DNA of 64,000 nt from Bacteroidota bacterium (GCA_005882315.1 VBAR01000001.1:879736-943735), one strand, 5' to 3'. Numbered from the stretch's first letter, positions 10,400 through 21,804 are shown. The notes: generated from the sequence alone by a model not told the origin. Program-made: numbers and translations.

Positions 10400-11038
10400 A
10401 TGACCAAAAAGGAACGCTACCAGTTTGTTATTGATTATTTCCAAAAGCATACTCCTGAAGCTGAAACAGAATTAGTTTATGATAGCCCGTATGAATTGCT
10501 CGTAGCTGTAATTCTTTCTGCACAATGCACAGACAAAAGAGTAAATCTTACAACACCCGCCATCTTTAAAAAATTTCCCGATGTTTATGCATTGAGTAAA
10601 ACAAATTTTGATGAATTGTTTCCTTTTATAAAAAGCATTTCTTATCCTAACAATAAAACAAAGCACCTGATCGGAATGGCGCAGAAAGTAGTGAATGAGT
10701 TCAATGGAAAAATTCCAATGACAGTGGATGAGTTGGTGCAGCTACCAGGTGTAGGAAGAAAAACAGCGAATGTGATCACCTCTGTTGTAGACAAACAACC
10801 AAACATGGCAGTTGATACACATGTGTTTCGTGTAAGTAAGCGGTTGGGCTTGGTAAGTCAATCAGCAAATACACCGCTGGCTGTAGAAAAAGAATTAATC
10901 AAACATATACCCGAAAATTTGATCCATAAGGCACATCACTGGCTTATACTTCATGGTCGCTATACCTGCCTCGCAAGAAACCCAAAATGCGATCAATGCG
11001 GTTTGCGTGCAATATGTATTTACTTCAAGAAGAGTTGA
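10400..11038 (+). CDS. nth: endonuclease III
   Basis: Bifunctional DNA glycosylase/AP lyase for oxidised pyrimidines in base excision repair. The 212 residues match the family. The helix-hairpin-helix LPGVGRKTA (115-123) carries catalytic Lys121, and catalytic Asp139 lies in VDTHVFRV. The C-terminal [4Fe-4S] cluster ligands have the expected C-x6-C-x2-C-x5-C spacing (Cys190, 197, 200, 206). All key residues are present. The start is ATG 10400. Confidence 0.96.
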   Translation: MTKKERYQFVIDYFQKHTPEAETELVYDSPYELLVAVILSAQCTDKRVNLTTPAIFKKFPDVYALSKTNFDELFPFIKSISYPNNKTKHLIGMAQKVVNEFNGKIPMTVDELVQLPGVGRKTANVITSVVDKQPNMAVDTHVFRVSKRLGLVSQSANTPLAVEKELIKHIPENLIHKAHHWLILHGRYTCLARNPKCDQCGLRAICIYFKKS

Positions 11039-11236
11039 TTCGTCGGCTTAAAGAACCAAATATTGAGAAAAGCAAAAACTTTAGTAGAACTACGGACTTA
11101 TTCTTAAAAAATAATACTCCTTATACTTTGAGGGGCAAGGCCTGTTTTATACTTTTACTCTCCCCCAATCTCCCTGCAAATACTATCCAGTTCAGTATCT
11201 CTAAATTTTCCATTCTCTATTTAAACTGATTTTTCA

Positions 11237-12172
11237 ATGGTCCGGATTCTTTTGAGAGTTTTTCTTTTGGTTTTTATTGTTCTTTCCTTCTCCTCGCTCA
11301 GGGCACAATACTATTATTACAATGAAAATTATTATGAAAAAGAAGTCAATTTTGAACTGGGGGGCTCTGTTGGTTTTATGAATTGTCTTACCGACCTCGG
11401 TGGCAAAAAAGGGATCGGCAAAGGATTTATTAAAGACCTCAACGGAAAAAATAAAAACCTCAGCTACAGCATTTTTGCAACAGCTACCTATCACTATATT
11501 TTAGGATTAAGACTGGAGGCCACATTCGGAAAAGTAGAAGCGTCTGATAGTATTTTAAAACCCATTGCAGCCAGTACTTTCGGTCGTTATGAACGCAACC
11601 TGAGCTTCCGCAGCCCTATTACAGAAATCCAGTTATCATTGGAATTTCATCCTATTTACCTGAAAGTAGATTATGATAAAGACCCTTCGCTGCTCTCCCC
11701 TTATCTTATCGGGGGGATTGGCTATTTCAGTTTTAACCCGCAGGCAAAGCTGGGAAATCAATGGCATGATCTACAGCCGCTTCGTCTTGAAGGACAGGGT
11801 TTCGCCGAATATCCCACCCATAAAGAATATAAACTCAGCCAAATGAATTTACTTTTTGGCTGTGGTCTTAAATATGAGATAAACCAGATGCTGAATGCGA
11901 GATTGGAAATAGTACAGCGTAAATTATTTACCGACTATCTCGACGATGTAAGCACCGAATACATTAATCCTGATCTTTTTCCGAACTATCTCACTCCAGT
12001 ACAAGCATCCATTGCAACGCAACTGCATGACAGGCAGGGAGAATTATCGCCAAGCCACATCACAACACCTGGTTATCAGCGTGGTGATCCAAAAGATAAT
12101 GACAGCTATTTCAGCTTGCAGGCGAAGATCAGTTTTATGATTGGGCGTTTAAAAAGAGTCCGTTATAACTGA
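11237..12172 (+). CDS. outer-membrane beta-barrel-like protein
   Basis: A 311-residue exported protein. The N-terminus is a clear signal peptide (VRILLRVFLLVFIVLSFSSLRAQ, cut after RAQ). The mature chain shows alternating hydrophobic/polar strands, aromatic residues and Gly-rich turns typical of small porin-like barrels in Bacteroidota (for example GGSVGFMNCLTDLGG, YLIGGIGYFSF, FGCGLKYEI). The nearest named type is the DUF6089/OmpA-barrel-like group, but I cannot assign a family firmly. No substrate or partner can be inferred. The gene stands alone, about 200 bp after nth. Confidence 0.7.
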   Translation: MVRILLRVFLLVFIVLSFSSLRAQYYYYNENYYEKEVNFELGGSVGFMNCLTDLGGKKGIGKGFIKDLNGKNKNLSYSIFATATYHYILGLRLEATFGKVEASDSILKPIAASTFGRYERNLSFRSPITEIQLSLEFHPIYLKVDYDKDPSLLSPYLIGGIGYFSFNPQAKLGNQWHDLQPLRLEGQGFAEYPTHKEYKLSQMNLLFGCGLKYEINQMLNARLEIVQRKLFTDYLDDVSTEYINPDLFPNYLTPVQASIATQLHDRQGELSPSHITTPGYQRGDPKDNDSYFSLQAKISFMIGRLKRVRYN

Positions 12173-12299
12173 CCGGAGAACAGTTGATTTATTTCTTGTA
12201 ATTTGTAATGTTATTTGCGCCAGTTTTGACAAGCTGTTTTGCCGGAAATCTTTAATAATTAACTTTACGTAGATAATCTTGCTTTTTTCCGCACCCTTG

Positions 12300-14705
12300 A
12301 TGAACCAATTAACTATTTGTATGGAGAAAAACTCTTTTGATATAAAGATCAACAGCCGTCTATCATTCAAGCCGATGATAGAAATGCTGAAAAAAAATAT
12401 TGCCGATGGCAACCCGGGTTTAAAAAAGCTCTATAGCCACCTGGTAGATGAAATAGAACAACTTCCTGAATTGCTGGAACCCATTGATGATGTAGCGATA
12501 TTGAAACCACATACCGAACTTATTCAGCAATTATTATCAACTATTTTTCCGCCTACCAATTCAGGACATGAAAACCTGCATGCTGTTGCACTGCCATTTA
12601 CTTTTCATACAGTTTACTATTCACGGCTGTTCCAGTTATTATTTTTAAAACCCGGCACTGAAGAAATAAATGTACCGGAAGACGAAATAGGCAATAATCT
12701 TTCAAAAGAAAGGATCCATTTTGCCTGCCACCTGGTTTTGAAAAAATATTGTGGCTATCATTCGCAGGAATTGACCAGCACGGTCTATCCTTATATTGAT
12801 CCGCATACCGGGCTTACCAAATATCTTGAACTGAGACTCGATTTTCGTTTTGTAGATGTAAAACCGATTGGCGATCTACCCGACTTACCTATGGATATTG
12901 TATGCGCTGATACTAAAACGCTTTTTACTATAGAAGAATTGATGCAGCATGTACCACTTGAGAAATTTGTTTTTGAAGGACTGGCAATTGTAAGGGTAAA
13001 TGATGTAACGGAAACAGAAGTGATATCCCGTATAAAAAACAGTTTGCTGCACATCAATGCATTTTCTGATGCTATTGTATATAAAGAACTGGAAGACCAT
13101 GTGCAAAGCCTGATCGGGTTAAAAGGCCTTAAGATCGGTATCACACCTTTCTTCAAGGTAAACGGGCATTATGTATATTCAGAATTGCACAACAGCAACA
13201 GCCTGCTCTTTAAACATTTTCATACTATCTCCGACAAAGATGAAATAAGTGATTGTTGTAAACTGTTGTTCCGTACCAATGATCGACCGGTTGTATTTGA
13301 AAAATTAGATGAAAAGAGTCTTGCTGAAATAGAATACCTGAAATACTATTATTCAGAAGGTATCCGCAGCCTTATTGTATGCCCGTTGAAACAGGGTAAT
13401 GATCTGATCGGCATCCTGGAAATAACTTCAGAAACAATAAGTAAGCTCAATCATACACATATCAGCAAAATAGAAACAGCTATTCCTTTATTTACACTCG
13501 CATTGGAAAAAAGTGCAAATGGACTCGATACCCAGATCGATAAAATAATTAAAGAGCAGTTCACAGCTATTCAGCCTGCAGTAGAGTGGCGTTTTACTGA
13601 AGCCGCACTAAACTATATCGTACATCAGCAAAAGCATGATGATGTGAAAATGGAGAAGATCACATTTGATGATGTGTCTCCTTTGTATGGCGCAATAGAT
13701 ATCCGCAACTCCAGCACCGAACGTTCACATGCTATTCAACTTGACCTTGTGGAGCAATTGCAAATGGCCCGGCATGTAATAGACAGGGCACAAGCTGATT
13801 CTCCTTTTCCTTTATTACAGGAAATAGAATTTAAACTGGATAAATTCATTGCCTCTGCATCGGATGTATTATTGAGTGATGAAGAAAACATAATTTGTGA
13901 GTTTTTAAGCAACCAGGTAAAGTCGCTTTTTAATCATATTCACAGCGCACAGCCCGTTATAGCAAAAGAAATAGAGAATTATTTTGCAGCATTGGACCCG
14001 CAACTTGGCACTATCTATCATCACCGGAAAGATTATGAGAACAGCATTACTAAAATAAATGATACGCTGGCCCGGTTTATTGATAAGGAAGAAGCGGCAG
14101 CACAAAAAGTTTTCCCTCATTATTTTGAACGTTATGTTACCGATGGTGTGGACTTTAATATTTATATGGGTCAGTCTATTTCGCCACGCAAAAAATTTGA
14201 TGAAATATACCTGCGCAACCTGAAGATGTGGCAACTGAGTATGATGGCCAAAGCGTCACGTCAAACACATAAACTGGAAAGCCAGCTTTCTCATGCATTA
14301 AAGACTACGCAACTGATACTTTCGCATTCGCAGCCTTTAACTATTACTTTCCGCACGGCAGAAAGAAAATTTGATGTGGATGGAGCTTATAATGTTCGTT
14401 ATGAAATAGTGAAGAAGCGTATTGATAAAGTACGCATAAAAGATACAAACGAACGTCTCACTCAACCTGGCAAGATTGCTATTGTTTATTCACAATCCAA
14501 AGAAGCCGAAGAATATTTAGAATACATTGAGTTTTTACAAAATCAACATTTGCTAAAACCCGGGGTAGAGCATCATGACCTTGAAGATCTGCAAGGTGTC
14601 GTTGGTTTAAAAGCTTTACGGGTAGAGATTCAATATGAAGAACATCATACTGAACATAAAGTTGAGTTATCTAATACTACAAGTCAGCAGTTGATTGGAA
14701 AGTGA
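12300..14705 (+). CDS. large GAF-domain protein of unknown output
   Basis: About 801 residues with no signal peptide or membrane span, so cytoplasmic. A GAF-type sensor domain sits near the middle (about 290-400: HFHTISDKDEISDCC, YYSEGIRSLIVCPLKQGNDLIGILEIT). The C-terminal 400 residues are mostly helical. They contain no kinase, GGDEF, EAL, phosphatase or DNA-binding motif that I can see. The N-terminal 280 residues are also unassigned. The closest label is the GAF domain-containing proteins of Chitinophagaceae. Start is uncertain: ATG 12300, ATG 12321 and an upstream TTG 12279 are all in frame. A TAATCTTG sequence at 12274-12281 resembles a -7 element, which favours 12300 or 12321. Confidence 0.7.
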   Translation: MNQLTICMEKNSFDIKINSRLSFKPMIEMLKKNIADGNPGLKKLYSHLVDEIEQLPELLEPIDDVAILKPHTELIQQLLSTIFPPTNSGHENLHAVALPFTFHTVYYSRLFQLLFLKPGTEEINVPEDEIGNNLSKERIHFACHLVLKKYCGYHSQELTSTVYPYIDPHTGLTKYLELRLDFRFVDVKPIGDLPDLPMDIVCADTKTLFTIEELMQHVPLEKFVFEGLAIVRVNDVTETEVISRIKNSLLHINAFSDAIVYKELEDHVQSLIGLKGLKIGITPFFKVNGHYVYSELHNSNSLLFKHFHTISDKDEISDCCKLLFRTNDRPVVFEKLDEKSLAEIEYLKYYYSEGIRSLIVCPLKQGNDLIGILEITSETISKLNHTHISKIETAIPLFTLALEKSANGLDTQIDKIIKEQFTAIQPAVEWRFTEAALNYIVHQQKHDDVKMEKITFDDVSPLYGAIDIRNSSTERSHAIQLDLVEQLQMARHVIDRAQADSPFPLLQEIEFKLDKFIASASDVLLSDEENIICEFLSNQVKSLFNHIHSAQPVIAKEIENYFAALDPQLGTIYHHRKDYENSITKINDTLARFIDKEEAAAQKVFPHYFERYVTDGVDFNIYMGQSISPRKKFDEIYLRNLKMWQLSMMAKASRQTHKLESQLSHALKTTQLILSHSQPLTITFRTAERKFDVDGAYNVRYEIVKKRIDKVRIKDTNERLTQPGKIAIVYSQSKEAEEYLEYIEFLQNQHLLKPGVEHHDLEDLQGVVGLKALRVEIQYEEHHTEHKVELSNTTSQQLIGK

Positions 14706-14751
14706 TACTTGATGAATAGAATTCTATACTGTTCGTATCAGGTTAAAAGGA

Positions 14752-16002
14752 TCACAGCGTACTTATCATCTCCACATCTTCTTCTTCTACTGCTTTTATA
14801 CTTGCCTTTCGGGTAATAATATTTCTTCCAAGCAAGAAAATACATAATGCAGTGGTAGCACAACAAGCCATCACAGCAGTCATTGGTATAGCCGTGTGGT
14901 TTTGAAAAACACTGACAAGTACAGATATACATGCACCAATGCCCATTTGAATAGCCCCCATCAATGCCGAAGCACTTCCGGCAATATGCCCAAATGGAGC
15001 TAAAGAAAGTGCTGATGCATTTGGAAAAATAAAACCCTGGCAACACAAAAAAATAAATAGCATGAAGATGGTGAAGAATAAATCACTCCAGCCCAAAAGA
15101 ACAACAGAGACTAAGATAACACCAATAATACTTTGGCAGCGCAATGCTGTTTTGATGATCTGTTCGCTGCTGTAATTTTTTAACAGCACACTATTGATCT
15201 GGCTGGCGCCAATAAGACCCATCGCTATTAGTGCAAATATCCATCCGTATTGTTTTTCATTCACCTTAAATATTTCCATAAATACATAAGGCGAGCCGGC
15301 GATATAAGCATATAACCCGGCAGAAGATACGGAAGCAGTTAATGTATATGTATAAAACTGCGGGTGCCTGATCACTCCTGCGAAACTTTTGATGATGGGC
15401 TTCGGTTTGAGTGAAAAACCCGGATCAGGTTTTTTGCTCTCAGGTAGTAAAAAATAAATGCCGGTAATAATGACGAGGGCTACAATGATGAGAATTAAAA
15501 AAACAAAACGCCACCCAAACAAAGCAGTTATATAACCACCTACTGTTGGCGCAATGACCGGTGATACCGCTACTACCAGCATCAGCGAAGAAAATATTTT
15601 GGCATTTTGTTTTACGTCAAACAGATCTCTGACCATAGCTCTTGCCGTTACTAAACCTGCACAACCGCCAAGGGCTTCTAAAAATCTGAATAAGATCAAT
15701 GCATTTACAGATGTAGCCAATGCACAACCAACAGATGCAAGCAGGTAAATAATAAGTCCGGCATATAAAGGTTTTTTTCTGCCAAATCTTTCTAGCAACG
15801 GGCCATATAATAATTGCCCGGCCGAAATACCAATGAAAAAACTGGATAGTGATAGTGTTACCTGTGCTACAGATGCATTTAATCCTTTTGCAATATCCGG
15901 AAATGCAGGCAGGTACATATCAATTGAAAAAGGGCCAATAGCTGTGAGCAAGCCTAATATCAAAATGATATTAAAATTTTTATTTCTAGTCGCATTAATC
16001 AT
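14752..16002 (-). CDS. MFS drug-resistance transporter, Bcr/CflA type
   Basis: A 12-span major facilitator of the DHA1/Bcr-CflA drug efflux group, about 416 residues. The first span contains GPFSIDMYLPAFPDIA, the Bcr/CflA hallmark. The loop motif GPLLERFGRKKPLY follows span 2, and the antiporter motif region (LGGCAGLVTARAMVRDLF) is present. ATG 16002 is chosen because it starts four bases past the aldo/keto reductase stop. An in-frame upstream ATG at 16077 would overlap that gene by 71 bp and add a non-family leader. The substrate is unknown. Confidence 0.88.
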   Translation of the reverse strand: MINATRNKNFNIILILGLLTAIGPFSIDMYLPAFPDIAKGLNASVAQVTLSLSSFFIGISAGQLLYGPLLERFGRKKPLYAGLIIYLLASVGCALATSVNALILFRFLEALGGCAGLVTARAMVRDLFDVKQNAKIFSSLMLVVAVSPVIAPTVGGYITALFGWRFVFLILIIVALVIITGIYFLLPESKKPDPGFSLKPKPIIKSFAGVIRHPQFYTYTLTASVSSAGLYAYIAGSPYVFMEIFKVNEKQYGWIFALIAMGLIGASQINSVLLKNYSSEQIIKTALRCQSIIGVILVSVVLLGWSDLFFTIFMLFIFLCCQGFIFPNASALSLAPFGHIAGSASALMGAIQMGIGACISVLVSVFQNHTAIPMTAVMACCATTALCIFLLGRNIITRKASIKAVEEEDVEMISTL

Positions 16003-16006
16003 ATCC

Positions 16007-17008
<1,002 letters not shown>

Positions 17009-17103
17009 TTATGATACAAAGCTAAATAGATGCCAGAACTGGAAATAACGAAACCGGTCTTTAAAAAAGACTGTTTCAAAAAATTAACCTGACTATTCAC
17101 CAA

Positions 17104-17901
17104 TCACACGCCATCTCCATCAAGCAAATTACCCAAACCTCCTAAAAGGCTTCCTTCATCTTTTCTTTTATAAGTACCGTATGCAAGAATGCGGCTGGCT
17201 AAACGGCTGACTGGTAATGTTTGGATCCAAACTCTTCCGGGTCCACGTAATGTGGCAAAGAATAAACCCTCACCACCAAATAATGTATTTTTTATGCCGC
17301 CGACAAATTGAATGTCGTAATCAACCGAGGGAGTGAATGCAACAATACAACCCGTATCAATTTTCAATACTTCACCGGGTTGCAGGTCCCTTGCCAGTAC
17401 ATGCCCGCCTGCATGAACAAATGCCATTCCATCACCTTCCAGTTTTTGCATAATGAACCCTTCGCCGCCAAATAAACCTGTTCCGAGTTTACGTTGAAAT
17501 TCTATTCCAATCGCTACTCCTTTTGCTGCACATAGAAATGCATCTTTCTGGCAGATCATTTTACCACCCAGCTCAAAAAGATCCAGCGGAATAATTTTTC
17601 CGGGATAGGGCGAAGCAAAGGATACACGTTTTTTCCCCTGGCCCATATTGGTGAAGGCTGTCATAAATAAACTCTCCCCTGTAAGTACCCTTTTACCGGC
17701 ACTCATCAGTTTGCCAAAAAAACCTTTTTCCTGGCCGCGGCCATCGCCGAAAATGGTTTCCATTTGCACCGCCTCATCCATCATCATAAAGGCGCCGGCC
17801 TCTGCGATCGCCGTTTCCTGGGGATCCAGCTCTACCTCCACATACTGCATTTCTTCGCCATAAATATGGTAATCTATTTCATGATTGGTTCGTGTTTGCA
17901 T
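17104..17901 (-). CDS. AIM24/TIGR00266 family protein
   Basis: A 265-residue protein of the AIM24 (TIGR00266) family, a beta-rich fold related to the tryptophan RNA-binding attenuator-like superfamily with no settled biochemical role in bacteria. Recognised from EAGAFMMMDEAVQMET, the repeated glycine-rich blocks FGGEGFIMQKLEGDG and FGGEGLFFATLRGPG, and LPVSRLA near the end. There is no signal peptide or membrane span. It is divergent from the M16 peptidase gene, with starts about 120 bp apart. The start is ATG 17901. Confidence 0.88.
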   Translation of the reverse strand: MQTRTNHEIDYHIYGEEMQYVEVELDPQETAIAEAGAFMMMDEAVQMETIFGDGRGQEKGFFGKLMSAGKRVLTGESLFMTAFTNMGQGKKRVSFASPYPGKIIPLDLFELGGKMICQKDAFLCAAKGVAIGIEFQRKLGTGLFGGEGFIMQKLEGDGMAFVHAGGHVLARDLQPGEVLKIDTGCIVAFTPSVDYDIQFVGGIKNTLFGGEGLFFATLRGPGRVWIQTLPVSRLASRILAYGTYKRKDEGSLLGGLGNLLDGDGV

Positions 17902-18022
17902 ACTTGTTTTGAATTTTTACCCAAAGTTAGGCCTCATTGGTACAAACCTGCTTAAACAAATGATAAATGGGAGCGGCACAGCCGCAGTTTTCACTACATT
18001 GCAAATCCAAAAAATAATTACC

Positions 18023-20869
18023 ATGAAAAAAATGATGATGTTGATGGCCGGCGTTTTGTTTATGCTAGCCGGTATTGGCCAGACCAAGCTGGTTGAAAAA
18101 GTTGAAAAAAAGGGAACCGAGATCGTTATCCCTTATGAAAAATATGTTTTACCTAATGGACTTACGCTGGTGGTACACGAAGATCACAGTGACCCTGTGG
18201 TACATGTGGATATTACCTATCATGTGGGCAGTGCCCGTGAAGAAATAGGCAAAAGTGGTTTTGCGCATTTCTTTGAGCATATGATGTTCCAGGGAAGTGA
18301 TCATGTGAAAGATGAAGAACATTTTAAAATAGTTACCGAAAGCGGCGGCACACTGAATGGCAGTACTAACCGTGACCGTACGAATTACTTTGAAACTGTT
18401 CCTTCCAACCAATTGGAGAAAATGTTGTGGCTGGAGGCTGATCGTATGGGTTTTTTACTGGATGCAGTTACTCAACAAAAATTTGAAATACAGCGTAGCA
18501 CTGTGAAAAATGAAAGAGGACAGAACTACGACAACCGTCCTTACGGTTTAGTGTTTGAAAAACTTTCAAAAAATTTATACCCCTATGGCCATCCTTATTC
18601 ATGGTTAACGATCGGGTATATAGAAGATCTGAACGGTGTTAATGTAAATGATCTGAAAAATTTCTTTTTAAGATGGTATGGCCCTAATAACGCAACACTT
18701 ACAATTGGTGGTGATGTAACACCCGCTGCTGTTGTTAAATTAGTAGAAAAATATTTCGGTTCTATTCCCCGTGGACCAGAAGTAAAACCAGTGGTAGTTC
18801 CTGCTGCTATACTTGAAAGTGATCGTTATATTTCTTATACAGATAATTATGCGAAGCTTCCTTTACTGGCGGTAGTTTACCCGACTGTTCCTAATTATCA
18901 TCCTGATATGGGTGCATTATCTTGTCTTGCACAAGTGTTAGGACAAGGAAGAAATTCAGTTTTATACCAGCAACTGGTAAAAAAGCAATTAGCTCTTCAG
19001 GCAAGCGGTAGCAGCCAGCTTAGCGAACTTTCAGGCGAATTTTCTTTCCAGTTCATTCCATTACCCGGAAAGAATTTAAAAGATATGGATTCATTGTTTC
19101 GTAATGCGCTGGATAGTTTTGAAGCGAGAGGCGTAACAGACGATGATATTACAAAATTCAAAGGCGGTATCGAATCACAACTGATAAATGGTTTGCAAAG
19201 TGTAGCTGGTAAAGTTTCCCAGTTAGCTGCATTTCAAACTTTTTCAGGCAATCCGAATAAAATATCTGACTTGCTGAAAATGTATGCAGTCGTAACCAAA
19301 GAAGATGTGATGAGGGTTTACAACAAATACATTAAAGGCAAACATGCTGTATTTGCAAGTGTGAATACAAAAGGACAGGAAACAAATATTGCCAAAGCAG
19401 ATAATTATAAAATCGATTCTACAAAATACACAGCACCTGATTATGGTTATGCAGGGTTGAAATATGCAAAGGCAAAAGATGCATTTGACCGCAGCAAAAA
19501 ACCTGGTAACGGCCCTAATCCTGTAGTGAAAGTGCCAAAATTCTGGCGCAAAGATCTGCCAAACGGAATTAAAATGATCGGTAGCGAGGCCACAGAAGTG
19601 CCGAGTGTTACGATCACTATTACAATTCCTGGTGGTCATTTACTACAAGCAAAAGATACTTCTAAGGTTGGTCTTGCTTCTTTCTTTGCTGGCATGATGA
19701 GTGAAGACACAAAGAATTATACATCAGAACAAATGGCTGTAGAATTACAGAAACTGGGAAGTAATATTTCTGTTGGTAATGCAACAGATGGTATTGTATT
19801 TACTGTTACATCGCTGAGGAAAAACATAGATAAAACATTAGCATTGCTGGAAGAAAGAATGTTTAATCCCAAATTCACACAAAACGCATTTACAAGAATA
19901 CAAAAGCAAACACTCGAAGGTTTTAAATCAGCTAAAGGACAACCTGCTGCTATTGCTGATGAAGTAATTGCTAAACTCAATTATGGTAAAGACCATATCC
20001 TTGCCATGAGTGAAGATGGCACTGAATATACAGTGAAGAATATGAAGATCGATGATATTCAATATTACTACGACAACTTTATGACCTCTCAAAAAACAAG
20101 AGTAGTGGTAGTAGGCGATATCAAGCAAGAAGAAGTATTATCGAAACTTGGTTTCCTGAATAAGCTGCCAAATAAGAAAGTTGAAATACCCGCTATTGCT
20201 ACAGCACCTTCGGTTGATCAGTCAAAAATATTTTTAGTGGATGTACCTAAAGCTGCTCAAACAGAATTCAGGGTTGGTTATAATACCGGCCTAAAATATG
20301 ATGCAACAGGGGAATACTTTAAAGCTGGTTTAATGAACTATGCTTTGGGTGGCGGATTCAATAGCCGTCTGAATCTGAATTTGCGTGAAGATAAAGGATG
20401 GACCTACGGTGCAAGAAGCGGATTCAGCAGCGATGAGCAAACTGGTGATTTTGAATTCAGTGCAGGTATTCGTGCAGATGCTACAGACAGTGCATTAATA
20501 GAAGTAGTGAAAGAAATGAAAGGTTATGCTTCTACCGGCATCTCTGATAATGAAATGACATTTATGAAAAGTGCTATCGGTCAGCGTGATGCATTGCGTT
20601 ATGAAACAGGTGCACAGAAAGCTGGTTTCATTGGTAATATTTTAAAATATAACCTGCCTGCTGACTATACCGATCTGCAGAGTAAAATTGTAAAAGGCAT
20701 TACCAAAAAAGAGATCGATGCATTATCTAAAAAATGGATCAATGCAGATAAAATGAATATGCTATTGGTTGGCGATAAAGCAAAAGTATTAGCTGGCCTG
20801 CAAAAAATGGGCTACCAGATCATAGAACTGGACAGCGATGGCAAACCAGTAGAGAAGAAAGCATTCTGA
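18023..20869 (+). CDS. M16 family zinc metallopeptidase, two-lobed
   Basis: A secreted insulinase/pitrilysin-type peptidase of about 948 residues. The signal peptide covers about residues 1-20. The inverted zinc motif HFFEH (82-86) and the distal Glu164 in VKNERG, 78 residues on, mark the active N-terminal M16 unit. The second M16 unit (about 490-940) has no HxxEH. It does have the R/Y-type substrate-binding segment (NLNLREDKGWTYGARS), as expected for the inactive partner lobe. ATG 18023 is chosen because it gives a signal peptide; an upstream TTG at 17885 runs into the divergent gene. It probably degrades peptides in the periplasm. Confidence 0.92.
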   Translation: MKKMMMLMAGVLFMLAGIGQTKLVEKVEKKGTEIVIPYEKYVLPNGLTLVVHEDHSDPVVHVDITYHVGSAREEIGKSGFAHFFEHMMFQGSDHVKDEEHFKIVTESGGTLNGSTNRDRTNYFETVPSNQLEKMLWLEADRMGFLLDAVTQQKFEIQRSTVKNERGQNYDNRPYGLVFEKLSKNLYPYGHPYSWLTIGYIEDLNGVNVNDLKNFFLRWYGPNNATLTIGGDVTPAAVVKLVEKYFGSIPRGPEVKPVVVPAAILESDRYISYTDNYAKLPLLAVVYPTVPNYHPDMGALSCLAQVLGQGRNSVLYQQLVKKQLALQASGSSQLSELSGEFSFQFIPLPGKNLKDMDSLFRNALDSFEARGVTDDDITKFKGGIESQLINGLQSVAGKVSQLAAFQTFSGNPNKISDLLKMYAVVTKEDVMRVYNKYIKGKHAVFASVNTKGQETNIAKADNYKIDSTKYTAPDYGYAGLKYAKAKDAFDRSKKPGNGPNPVVKVPKFWRKDLPNGIKMIGSEATEVPSVTITITIPGGHLLQAKDTSKVGLASFFAGMMSEDTKNYTSEQMAVELQKLGSNISVGNATDGIVFTVTSLRKNIDKTLALLEERMFNPKFTQNAFTRIQKQTLEGFKSAKGQPAAIADEVIAKLNYGKDHILAMSEDGTEYTVKNMKIDDIQYYYDNFMTSQKTRVVVVGDIKQEEVLSKLGFLNKLPNKKVEIPAIATAPSVDQSKIFLVDVPKAAQTEFRVGYNTGLKYDATGEYFKAGLMNYALGGGFNSRLNLNLREDKGWTYGARSGFSSDEQTGDFEFSAGIRADATDSALIEVVKEMKGYASTGISDNEMTFMKSAIGQRDALRYETGAQKAGFIGNILKYNLPADYTDLQSKIVKGITKKEIDALSKKWINADKMNMLLVGDKAKVLAGLQKMGYQIIELDSDGKPVEKKAF

Positions 20870-20894
20870 TAAATCGTTTTTTTAAAGAAATTTT

Positions 20895-20925
20895 AAGCCC
20901 CGCTCAGTTGAGCGGGGCTTTTTTT
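20895..20925 (+). terminator. strong rho-independent terminator
   Basis: A 12-bp perfect GC-rich stem (20895-20906 with 20909-20920) with a tight loop, followed by a T run. It ends the M16 peptidase transcript. Confidence 0.9.
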
Positions 20926-21009
20926 GATGTAACTTTTATATGTAAAGACGGCTAAACTGTACTTACGGTATCGTTTAACCCTATTCATTAACTCTTAAAA
21001 GTAACGGCT

Positions 21010-21804
21010 ATGAGAAAATTCTACTTTACTGTAATTACAGTTTTATCTGTAGCAACAGGTTTGTCACAATCCGCACTTGGTCTACATTACTCATTATCTA
21101 TTCCGCAAGGAGAATTGAGTGAACATATTAAACCCGCCAACAGTATTAATCTTTCTTACCTGTATGCACTTAAGAGTACAGGAAAACGGCTGGCATTTGG
21201 TACCGAGTTTAGTCTTGGTAATTATGCCTGGCTTGCAAAAGAACAGGACCTGCGTTTTCCTAATGGCACAGGTACTACTACAATGGTGAATTATACAAGT
21301 AATATATTCAGCGGGGCTTTGTTTACCCGGCTAAGACTTTTAAGTGAGGCCAAAATAAATCCTTATCTAAATTTCAAAGGTGGCTATTCACTTTTTTTCA
21401 GCAATATATCAGTGGAAGATCCTGAGGATCCATCAGATTGCCGTGTACTGGAAAGTAAAACTATTATCAGTGATCATACATTCTTTTATGCCTACGGCGG
21501 TGGACTGCAGATCGATCTCAGTAATTTTAATAAAAAAGAAAAACGGGGACTATATTTATTTGATATTTCAGTAAACAAAATAAAAGGCGGCAGTCTTGAT
21601 TATATAAATACAAAACATCTCAGCACACATGTTCATACTGATCCTAACAACCCGGCTCCATCAGATGGAAAAAGTGAGCCATTGAATATCCGTTTTCTTA
21701 ATGTAAGTACACAAACGATACATGAACACCAGGTAGCAGAAGTGTATAACAGCCCGTTACGAATGCTGGATATAAAGATGGGGGTACTTGTTACTTTCCA
21801 ATGA
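21010..21804 (+). CDS. outer-membrane barrel-like protein, unknown function
   Basis: A 264-residue exported protein with a signal peptide (MRKFYFTVITVLSVATGLSQS). Its amphipathic strand pattern (LGLHYSLSIPQGE, RLAFGTEFSLGNYAWL, INPYLNFKGGYSLFFSN) is consistent with a small outer-membrane barrel. Two Cys residues and a Pro/Asp-rich loop (around 215-225) are not diagnostic. I cannot name the family. It is flanked by a terminator on the left and by a convergent lipoprotein gene 13 bp away on the right, so it is a single-gene unit. Confidence 0.65.
   Translation: MRKFYFTVITVLSVATGLSQSALGLHYSLSIPQGELSEHIKPANSINLSYLYALKSTGKRLAFGTEFSLGNYAWLAKEQDLRFPNGTGTTTMVNYTSNIFSGALFTRLRLLSEAKINPYLNFKGGYSLFFSNISVEDPEDPSDCRVLESKTIISDHTFFYAYGGGLQIDLSNFNKKEKRGLYLFDISVNKIKGGSLDYINTKHLSTHVHTDPNNPAPSDGKSEPLNIRFLNVSTQTIHEHQVAEVYNSPLRMLDIKMGVLVTFQ

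Noticed and set aside
10987-11229. 80-residue open frame overlapping the end of nth
   Set aside because: It starts inside nth in another frame, has no family marks, and its downstream part lies in low-complexity intergenic DNA.
17050-17077. Possible terminator between AIM24 and the aldo/keto reductase
   Set aside because: The stem has internal mismatches and no T run on the correct side.
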